Shown piece by piece: positions 52,397-58,404 of a stretch of 58,404 nucleotides of DNA. The notes under the pieces are model-generated. The model was not told the DNA's origin and searched no databases. It saw nothing but the letters and a program-made list of their open reading frames with translations. Made by a program: the position numbers and the translations under genes. The stretch covers positions 1 through 58,404 of the forward strand of contig JBEEJZ010000184.1 in NCBI GenBank assembly GCA_041168905.1, read 5' to 3'. This DNA is from JBEEJZ01 sp041168905 (GTDB taxonomy: Bacteria > Pseudomonadota > Gammaproteobacteria > Burkholderiales > Burkholderiaceae_C). Every line of letters starts with the position of its first letter. Position 1 is the first letter of the stretch.

Positions 52397-53781
52397 GGTG
52401 CGGCTCCGGCGGCACGCTGGTCCGTAATGATCTGGGCGCCCTCTTGCAGCTCGCCGCCCAGCACCTCGGTCATGCGGCCATCGGTGATGCCCAGCTTGAC
52501 GGGCACCGCCACGGCCTGCCCGTCTTTCAGCACCCACACTTGGCGCGCGCCTTTGCTGTTGCCATTGCCGCCAGCGGTTTTGGGCGCTCCGATGCGGGGA
52601 GGACGGGGCAGGAGCTTGTCCATCAAGCCATCGCTGCGGCCGGCGCGGGCGCCACCGCCTGCAGACGCACCTGCGGTGGGCGCAAAACGCAGGGCGGTGT
52701 TGGGCACCAGCAGCACGTCACGTCGCTCGGTGGCAATGATGCTGGCGGTGGCGGTCATGCCCGGGCGCAGGCTGAGGTCGGCGTTATCCACCTCCAGCCA
52801 GCTCATGTAGGTCACCACGTTTTCTGTTTTGGTGGCACCAAAGGCCACACGCTTGACCTGGGCCGGATAGTGCCTGGACGGGTAGGCACTGACGGTGAAG
52901 CTGGCTTTTTGATCGACGCGGACCGAGCCGACATCGGCCTCATCCACGGCCACCTCCAGGCGCAGACGGCTCAGGTCTTCGGCGACCGAAAAAAGAGTGA
53001 CCGCCTGCAAGGAGGCAGCCACCGCATTGCCGGGGTCGACCGATCGGGTCAGCACCACGCCGTCGATGGGCGAGCGGATGGAGGCCTTGGCCAGATTGGT
53101 TTCGTCAGTGGACAGCGTGGCCCGGGCCTGGGTGATGGCGGCAGCGGCGGCGGCCTCAGCGGCGACTGCGCGCTCGACGGATGCGCGGGCAGCGTCCAGT
53201 TCGGAAGCTGAAGGCACCTTGCCACCCGACAAGCGGGCAACTTCTTCAAAGCGCGCCAGGCTGGCCCGGGCCTCCTTGAGGGTGGCGGTCGCTTGCGCCA
53301 GCTGCGCCTGCGCTGACAGCAGGGCCGCGCCCGAGCGCTGTACCTGGTCTGAAAGCTTGGCCGTGTCCAGCACCACCAGCACCTGGCCTTTTTTGACGCG
53401 GTCATTCACATCCACCAGCACCTCGCGCACGGTGCCCGACAACTCGCTACCCACATTGACCGAGCGTGTGGGCTGCAGCGTGCCGTTGGCCGACACCGTC
53501 AGGGTCAAGTCGCCCTTGCTGGCCGCCTCGGTCACGTAACTTGGGCCAGCACCCTGTTTTTGGCGAGCTTGCCAATACCAAAGGCCCGCGCCAGCGGCAG
53601 CGACCATCATGACCAGCAGCCACAACCAAAGTCGGCGCCACCAGGGGCGCGTGGCCTCAGCGCCCAGCAAGTCGCTCAGCGCGGCGGCTGAAGACGACGA
53701 CGGGCCCGGGGGCGGCGCAGAGGCGGGGACGGAGCTTGGTTCAGAGGTGGGGGACATAGCAGCAGTGTCAGATGGGTTCAT
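52393..53781 (-). CDS. MacA-type periplasmic adaptor (HlyD/RND-like membrane fusion protein)
   Basis: 462 residues: a cytoplasmic Ser/Pro-rich lead, one membrane helix (~55-75, WLWLLVMMVAAAGAGLWYW), a lipoyl/barrel-sandwich part (NVGSELSGTVREVLVDVNDRVKKGQVL), a coiled-coil hairpin (~130-200) and beta-barrel domains. It links the inner-membrane pump with the outer-membrane channel. It overlaps both neighbours by four bases: outer-membrane gene first, then this, then the ATPase and permease. Confidence 0.92.
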   Translation of the reverse strand: MNPSDTAAMSPTSEPSSVPASAPPPGPSSSSAAALSDLLGAEATRPWWRRLWLWLLVMMVAAAGAGLWYWQARQKQGAGPSYVTEAASKGDLTLTVSANGTLQPTRSVNVGSELSGTVREVLVDVNDRVKKGQVLVVLDTAKLSDQVQRSGAALLSAQAQLAQATATLKEARASLARFEEVARLSGGKVPSASELDAARASVERAVAAEAAAAAAITQARATLSTDETNLAKASIRSPIDGVVLTRSVDPGNAVAASLQAVTLFSVAEDLSRLRLEVAVDEADVGSVRVDQKASFTVSAYPSRHYPAQVKRVAFGATKTENVVTYMSWLEVDNADLSLRPGMTATASIIATERRDVLLVPNTALRFAPTAGASAGGGARAGRSDGLMDKLLPRPPRIGAPKTAGGNGNSKGARQVWVLKDGQAVAVPVKLGITDGRMTEVLGGELQEGAQIITDQRAAGAAP

Positions 53782-55313
53782 GGCGCGGTGGCAGCCAGGT
53801 CGGCCTCAGGGGTCCAGCCGCCGCCCAGCGCCTTGTACAAGCGCACATGGTCGGCACTGAGCGCAGCGCGGGTCACCGTGAGACTGTCCTGGGTGGACAG
53901 CAGGGTACGCTGGGCGTCCAGCACAAAGCGGTAATCGATCAGGCCGCCTTCATAACGATGGCGGGCCAGCAGGTCGGCGTTGGTGGCTGCCACCACTGCG
54001 GCTTGCAAGCGAACCAGGCGCTCACGGTTGCCTTGCAGGCTGACCAGGGCGTCTTCCACGTCTTTGAGCGCTGCCAGAACAGCACCATCAAAAGCCACCC
54101 GAGCCTGCAACAGTGCGGCCTCTTGCGCCCGCACCTGGGCCTGCGCGGCGCCGCCATCGAGCACCGGCAAGGACACACTGGCCAGCACGCTGCCCAAAGC
54201 CGAACCACCGCCGGTCAAGGCCCCCAAGGTGAGCGCACGCAGGCCCAGCGTGCCGCTGATGCGAAAGCTGGGCAAGCGCTGGGCATCGGCCTGCCTGGCG
54301 CGAGCCAGCGCAGCGGTGATGCGGTTTTCTGCGGCGCGCACATCTGGCCGCTGGCGCAGGGTGTCGGCGGGCAGGGCCTGCGCCCAGGCAGCTGGCGGCA
54401 GGGGCACGAACTGCGGCGCCACCAGCGCGGCACTGACGGCACCGGGGGCCTGCCCGGTCAGAACCGCCAGCGCATTGAGCGACTGGGCCACGCTGCTTTG
54501 CAGGGCCGGAATTTGTGCGCCGGTCTGCTCGCTGGCGGTCACGCCCTGCTCCTGGTCTAGCGACGAGGCCAAGCCCGCCTGCACGCGCCAGCGGGTGATC
54601 TGCAGGGTTTCGGCCTGAGCTGCCACGCTGCCTTGTGCCAACGCCAAGCGGGCTTGCTGCGCGCGCAGGTCGATGTAAGTTGAGGCCACTTCCGCAGCCA
54701 AAGACACACGCACGGCAGCCAGGTTGTTGCTGGCGGCCAGCGCATCGGCCACGGCGGCCTGGTCGGCCAGACCGTTGGCACCAAACACATCGACTTCCCA
54801 GCTGGCATCCAGCCCCGCCTGAAAACTGTTGCTGGCGTCCACGGTACCCGAGCCACTGCGCTGCGCCGAGCCCGAGGCGTTGAGCTTGGGTCCCAGCGCG
54901 GCGGCTTTGACATCCCGCAGGGCGCGCGCCTGCAACAAGGCGGCCTGGGCACTGCGCAAGCCGGTGTTGGCCTGAAGGGCCTGGGTGATGAGTGCGCTAA
55001 GTTGCGGGTCCTGAAATCCCTGCCACCAACTGGCCAGGTCTGTGCTGGCCGCCCCATTGCCAGACGCAGCCGTCGCCTGGCCAGGCACGGTGGTGGGGCT
55101 GGCAGACCAAGCCGCCGGCACAAGCACGGGAGATGCAGATATTGGTTGACCGGCCGGTGTGCTTGCCGCCGTCTCGGCTCGGCCTGCAAACAAGGACGTG
55201 AGGGAGCCAGGCAGAGTCGAGCAAGCCGACAGCAGGCTGCACAACACAACTGTCCACAAAGGGGTGGCAAACAACTTCAAGAATCGCATGGCCGCCGATT
55301 GTGCTGCAGCCAT
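53778..55313 (-). CDS. NodT-family outer-membrane efflux lipoprotein
   Basis: 511 residues. A signal peptide with lipobox LLSAC-S near residue 31 points to a lipoprotein. Two TolC-like repeats follow (ALITQALQANTGLRSAQAALLQARA..., then TGQAPGAVSAAL... and RQRPDVRAAENRITAALAR). It forms the outer channel of the tripartite exporter. An in-frame ATG at 55289 would give MRFLKLF and is the likelier start by signal-peptide shape. Confidence 0.92.
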   Translation of the reverse strand: MAAAQSAAMRFLKLFATPLWTVVLCSLLSACSTLPGSLTSLFAGRAETAASTPAGQPISASPVLVPAAWSASPTTVPGQATAASGNGAASTDLASWWQGFQDPQLSALITQALQANTGLRSAQAALLQARALRDVKAAALGPKLNASGSAQRSGSGTVDASNSFQAGLDASWEVDVFGANGLADQAAVADALAASNNLAAVRVSLAAEVASTYIDLRAQQARLALAQGSVAAQAETLQITRWRVQAGLASSLDQEQGVTASEQTGAQIPALQSSVAQSLNALAVLTGQAPGAVSAALVAPQFVPLPPAAWAQALPADTLRQRPDVRAAENRITAALARARQADAQRLPSFRISGTLGLRALTLGALTGGGSALGSVLASVSLPVLDGGAAQAQVRAQEAALLQARVAFDGAVLAALKDVEDALVSLQGNRERLVRLQAAVVAATNADLLARHRYEGGLIDYRFVLDAQRTLLSTQDSLTVTRAALSADHVRLYKALGGGWTPEADLAATAP

Positions 55314-55373
55314 ATGTCCCCTGCGTTGATGTGTGTTGCGCGCGGGTAAAGATGCCGGCCTGGCCTGCAGGAT

Positions 55374-56867
55374 TTACTGAAACGCCACCTCGGCAAAGCT
55401 GCGCAGCTTGCGGCTGTGGAGCTGGTCCACGCCCTGGCCGCGCAGCAGCTCCATGGCCTTGATGCCGATGCGCAAATGCTGATCAACCCGCTCGCGGTAA
55501 AAGTGGTTAGCCATGCCAGGCAGTTTGATCTCGCCATGCAGGGGTTTGTCGCTCACACACAGCAAGGTGCCATAGGGCACGCGAAAGCGAAAACCATTGG
55601 CCGCGATGGTGGCGCTTTCCATGTCGAGCGCCACGGCTCGGCTTTGGCTGAAGCGGCGCTGTGGCTTGTTGTCGGGCAGCAGCTCCCAGTTGCGGTTGTC
55701 GGTGCTGGCCACGGTGCCGGTACGCATGATGCGCTTGAGCTCAGGGCCCTTGATTTGCGTGACATCGGAGACCGCCGCCTCCAATGCCAGCTGGATTTCG
55801 GCCAGGGCCGGGATGGGTACCCACAGCGGCAGGTCTTCGTCCAGCACATGGTCTTCGCGCACATAGCCGTGGGCCAGCACGTAGTCTCCCAGCTGCTGGG
55901 TATTGCGCAGGCCAGCGCAGTGGCCCAGCATGACCCAGGCATGCGGGCGCAGCACGGCAATGTGGTCGGTGATGGTTTTGGCGTTGGCCGGCCCCACACC
56001 GATGTTGACCATGGTGATGCCACTGCGATCAGAACGCATGAGGTGATAGGCGGGCATTTGAGGAAGCCGTGGCGGCGCCTTGCCCAGGGCATCGTCGGCT
56101 TGCGGCTTCAAACCCTTCCGACGGGTGACCACATTGCCGGGCTCGATAAAGGCCACGTAGTCGCTGGTGGGGTCGGCCATGGCCTCGTGGCCCAGGCGCA
56201 CAAACTCGTCGATGTAGAACTGGTAGTTGGTAAACAGCACAAAGTTCTGAAAATGCTCGGGCGCCGTGCCGGTGTAGTGGCGCAGGCGGTGCAGCGAATA
56301 GTCCACCCGCGGGGCCGTGAACAACGACAGCGGCTGGGCCTCGCCGGGGCGCGGCTCGAAGGTGCCGTTGGCGATGCCGTCGTCCATGGCGGTGAGGTCG
56401 GGCAGGTCAAACACATCGCGCATCAGCTGGCGACGCTGGGGGCTGAGCGTGCCCTCGATGTGGTCATGCTCTGCAAACGAAAAGTGCACCGGTATGGGCT
56501 GCGTGCTGGTGCCCACCTCCAGCGCCACCTGGTGATTGGCCAGCAGCAGCCGGAACTGTTCCAGGTAGTAGTCGCCATACAGGTCGGGGCGGGTCAGGGT
56601 GGTCTCAAATCGGCCGGGGCCCGCCACAAAGCCGTAGCTCAGCCGCGCGCTGTCGGCCGTGTTTTTAAGCGTGACCGTGTCGGTCTGCACCCGCACAAAG
56701 GGATAGCAGGCCCGCACATGGCCCGGCAAAGTTTCGCCCGCCACAAAGCGCTGCATGGCCTGGCGCAAATGGGCCAGGCTGCCGTCGTAAATCTCCCGCG
56801 CCTTGGCCAAGGCGGCCTCGGGGTCGGTAAAGCTGGAAGGGGCAATGTAGGGGGGCAGATGTGACAT
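55374..56867 (-). CDS. amn: AMP nucleosidase
   Basis: 497 residues from the ATG at 56867. It splits AMP to adenine and ribose 5-phosphate. The N-terminal regulatory domain (to ~200) has the RPDLYGDYYLEQFRLLL block, the C-terminal half is a nucleoside-phosphorylase-like catalytic domain with GVGPANAKTITDH, LGHCAGLR and LDMESATIAANGFRFRVPYG. Full family length. The frame is open to 56909, but the first 14 codons are not conserved. Confidence 0.95.
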   Translation of the reverse strand: MSHLPPYIAPSSFTDPEAALAKAREIYDGSLAHLRQAMQRFVAGETLPGHVRACYPFVRVQTDTVTLKNTADSARLSYGFVAGPGRFETTLTRPDLYGDYYLEQFRLLLANHQVALEVGTSTQPIPVHFSFAEHDHIEGTLSPQRRQLMRDVFDLPDLTAMDDGIANGTFEPRPGEAQPLSLFTAPRVDYSLHRLRHYTGTAPEHFQNFVLFTNYQFYIDEFVRLGHEAMADPTSDYVAFIEPGNVVTRRKGLKPQADDALGKAPPRLPQMPAYHLMRSDRSGITMVNIGVGPANAKTITDHIAVLRPHAWVMLGHCAGLRNTQQLGDYVLAHGYVREDHVLDEDLPLWVPIPALAEIQLALEAAVSDVTQIKGPELKRIMRTGTVASTDNRNWELLPDNKPQRRFSQSRAVALDMESATIAANGFRFRVPYGTLLCVSDKPLHGEIKLPGMANHFYRERVDQHLRIGIKAMELLRGQGVDQLHSRKLRSFAEVAFQ

Positions 56868-56889
56868 GAATCTATTGTGCATGGGCAGA

Positions 56890-57321
56890 TCAGGAGTGCC
56901 ACGTCTCATGCCCCACCAGCATCTGGTTCAGAAGATCCGAGCCTTTGACCGTGACCTTTTTGGCCACACAGAAGTCGTTGCCTTGGGGGGTGCCAGTCGA
57001 TCAGCCAAACGGCAACGCGGTTTTCACCGGCACCCGGCTGCACCTTAATGCCGTAGCGAAGCATTTCGTACATCGCCCGGTTGCGGTCATACAGGCTTTT
57101 GCGGCTGTCACCGGCCACCTTGGTAAATTCGTGCAGGGCGCGGTTGATGAGGGTATCGACCACGCCACGGGCTTGCAGCCAGGCGCGCCGCAGGGGCTGG
57201 TCGATGTGGCTGTTGTCGCGGTCGATCCAGTTGCCTAGGTAGCGGTAGCCCAGTCGGTGCTGGAACAGGGCCACCACACGGGCCTGGGTGGCTTTTCGAT
57301 TTGGCCGACAGTGCTGTTCAT
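56890..57321 (-). pseudogene. remnant of a type I restriction enzyme R subunit (hsdR N terminus)
   Basis: The minus strand begins with ATG (57319-57321) and MNSTVGQIE, then one base is missing or gained near 57295 and the frame continues with KATQARVVALFQHRLGYRYLGNW, a typical HsdR opening, through SLYDRNRAMYEMLRYGIKV and VWLIDW. Near 56990 a second frameshift leads to FCVAKKVTVKGSDLL and a stop at 56890. The nuclease and helicase parts (about 900 residues) are missing. A dead, truncated gene. Confidence 0.8.
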
Positions 57322-57419
57322 GACACAGAAGCTCCCTGAGATTTCTACTTCGTACACTGTAGCTTGTGCCTTGGCCGAATCGAGTAGCCTTGGGACCCCA
57401 AACAATCGGGAGCGCCGGG

Positions 57420-57968
57420 ATGGCAGAAGAAGAACAAAGGGACGACAAGGGCATCCTGCGAGAGGCTTGCCTTGCCACTTTGGCCGCCATGAATGAAATG
57501 CTGGCGGATGAATATCCTGATCTTGACCTGCAACTTGCCATGGTTGGCGTCCAAGAAGCCAAACAGTTGCGCAAGGTTTTTGTGCCCTCTGACCAAGAAA
57601 GAATGGTTGATTGGGACTGGGAGCAGCTGTTTCACAAACGCGTCAAACGTGACAGAACTGCATGGATGTTTTTGGTGTCGGTGGAACAAACGCACGGCGC
57701 AGTCTGCTATGGCACCATTGGCGTTGACGATGACTGTGTCAGCATTGAGCGGCTTGAACGCAACACCGAAGTCCCCCAGCTCAAGGGCCTTGCTGCTTTG
57801 ATCGCTGTTCAGTACGCCGCAGCCTTGGCCACTTACCTTGCCTTGGGTGAAGTGCGCGTATGTGACCCAGACCCGGCGCTTGTCACCTTTTACGAACAGA
57901 ACTTTGGGTTGACTCGACACTCCAAGGGTAAAGAAGTAACATATCTCTCCAAGAAAATGCTGCCATGA
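57420..57968 (+). CDS. GNAT-like acetyltransferase (weak match)
   Basis: 182 residues from the ATG at 57420, preceded by GGGAG. The C-terminal half looks like a GNAT fold: GLAALIAVQYAAALATYLALG, then VCDPDPALVTFYEQNFGLTRH, which resembles the helix-strand-YEKxGF end of acetyltransferases. The N-terminal half is acidic and unassigned. The stop overlaps the start of the next small gene (ATGA), so they form a pair. GNAT toxins pair with small DNA-binding antitoxins, but this one lacks a visible RHH or HTH partner before it. Confidence 0.6.
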   Translation: MAEEEQRDDKGILREACLATLAAMNEMLADEYPDLDLQLAMVGVQEAKQLRKVFVPSDQERMVDWDWEQLFHKRVKRDRTAWMFLVSVEQTHGAVCYGTIGVDDDCVSIERLERNTEVPQLKGLAALIAVQYAAALATYLALGEVRVCDPDPALVTFYEQNFGLTRHSKGKEVTYLSKKMLP

Positions 57969-58183
57969 AGACTGCCCAAATCAAAACCACGCCCAACATG
58001 ACCGTTTCCGATACGGCCATGATTCGTGCGCGCGCCTCGCTGGCAAATGTTGCGTTTTCTTCGTCTCAGTCCAAGCAAATTGCAAAAGCCGCCCAAGCGT
58101 TGCCCGATGTAGCTGTTATGGCCGGTGTTAAGCGGCCTGCCAGCGCACGACACGCCACGCAAAAATTGGCAGCTACCGCCTGA
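57965..58183 (+). CDS. small hypothetical protein
   Basis: 72 residues, translation-coupled to the preceding gene by ATGA. Ala/Lys-rich with a likely helical middle (MIRARASLANVAF...SKQIAKAAQAL). No family is recognised. It may be a partner of the GNAT-like protein. Confidence 0.5.
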   Translation: MKTAQIKTTPNMTVSDTAMIRARASLANVAFSSSQSKQIAKAAQALPDVAVMAGVKRPASARHATQKLAATA

Positions 58184-58230
58184 CGCTGGGAGAATTTGCC
58201 GACTATTTCGGCGAAGCTTGCTTGCAGCCT

Positions 58231-58404
58231 TCAGAGCCCACGCCAGCGGATGGCCGCGCCCTTCATTTGCATTGGCATGAAACCCAGCGTCTCCCGCGCA
58301 TCTGCATCGGGTTGCACTAGTCGAGCCGCTGCCAGAACGGCCTGCTGCTTGGATTCACCCCACGAAGCCAAGCGCGATCCACTCCGATTTACACCGGAGC
58401 GGTG
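58231..58404 (-). CDS. 3' end of an unknown gene (partial)
   Basis: On the minus strand the frame is open from the window end to a TGA at 58231-58233, 57 codons, with sensible content (RLASWGESKQQAVLAAARLV, then ETLGFMPMQMKGAAIRWRGL). The start would be outside the window. No family is recognised. The 47 bases between this and the small gene hold nothing I can name. Confidence 0.35.
   Translation of the reverse strand, partial: HRSGVNRSGSRLASWGESKQQAVLAAARLVQPDADARETLGFMPMQMKGAAIRWRGL

Noticed and set aside
55416..56864. 482-codon plus-strand frame opposite amn
   Set aside because: Shadow of the AMP nucleosidase gene, with His/Gly/Val-rich composition.

Overview
The window is high-GC DNA with the gene content of an aerobic betaproteobacterium, most likely Burkholderiales/Comamonadaceae. 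The pointers are the Bug/TctC-type solute-binding protein, two BenM/CatM- or PmdR-like LysR regulators, and a Dmp/Tbu-type phenol hydroxylase with a meta-cleavage pathway. This placement is inference; no rRNA or other marker is present.

Layout. (1) 1-7.4 kb: core genes: 3' end of a chemoreceptor, rpe, apaG, a CPA2 antiporter, a YbdK-type ligase, thiL, an SRPBCC protein, pgpA and pncC. (2) 7.4-17.3 kb: accessory metabolism: an isolated protocatechuate 4,5-dioxygenase pair (ligB/ligA) with a divergent LysR gene, a diguanylate cyclase, a PhyH oxygenase, a three-gene set (isochorismatase-like hydrolase, EamA exporter, GlxA-type regulator), and a sulfatase divergent from a MarR regulator and a TctC-like binding protein. 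(3) 17.3-43.6 kb: a large phenol/aromatic degradation locus. (4) 43.7-50.4 kb: toxin-antitoxin-like genes: an AbiEi-like/Fic fusion, a truncated transglutaminase gene, a very AT-rich foreign gene, and a three-gene row of Fic, DUF2384-nucleotidyltransferase fusion and HEPN. (5) 50.4-56.9 kb: a MacAB/NodT tripartite exporter and AMP nucleosidase. (6) 56.9-58.4 kb: a frameshifted remnant of a type I restriction R subunit, a GNAT-like gene with a small partner, and the end of an unknown gene.

How the aromatic locus works. Phenol is sensed by a DmpR protein (plus strand) whose sensor domain keeps the phenol- and zinc-binding residues known from MopR. Facing it is dmpKLMNO, with a near-consensus sigma-54 promoter (TGGCAC-N5-TTGC) at 40067-40081. 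This promoter lies inside the longest possible dmpK reading frame and so fixes the dmpK start at the GTG at 40036. The row of genes is then interrupted by a five-gene branched-chain-amino-acid-type ABC importer (livKHMGF-like), after which dmpN and dmpO occur a second time, followed by single dmpP, dmpQ (ferredoxin) and dmpB (catechol 2,3-dioxygenase). Two oxygenase alpha subunits would therefore share one DmpK, L, M and P. Beyond an oppositely oriented LysR gene lie a GlcG/HbpS-like gene and the lower pathway dmpC, E, H, F, G, interleaved with an ABM membrane protein, two SDRs and a long tautomerase. An exact ATAC-N7-GTAT box sits between the LysR gene and the lower operon. The hydrolytic branch enzyme DmpD is detached and lies behind dmpR with a GntR regulator.

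The most unusual parts are the duplicated dmpNO flanking the importer, the Fic / DUF2384-MNT / HEPN row, and the AT-rich insertion next to a decapitated transglutaminase gene.
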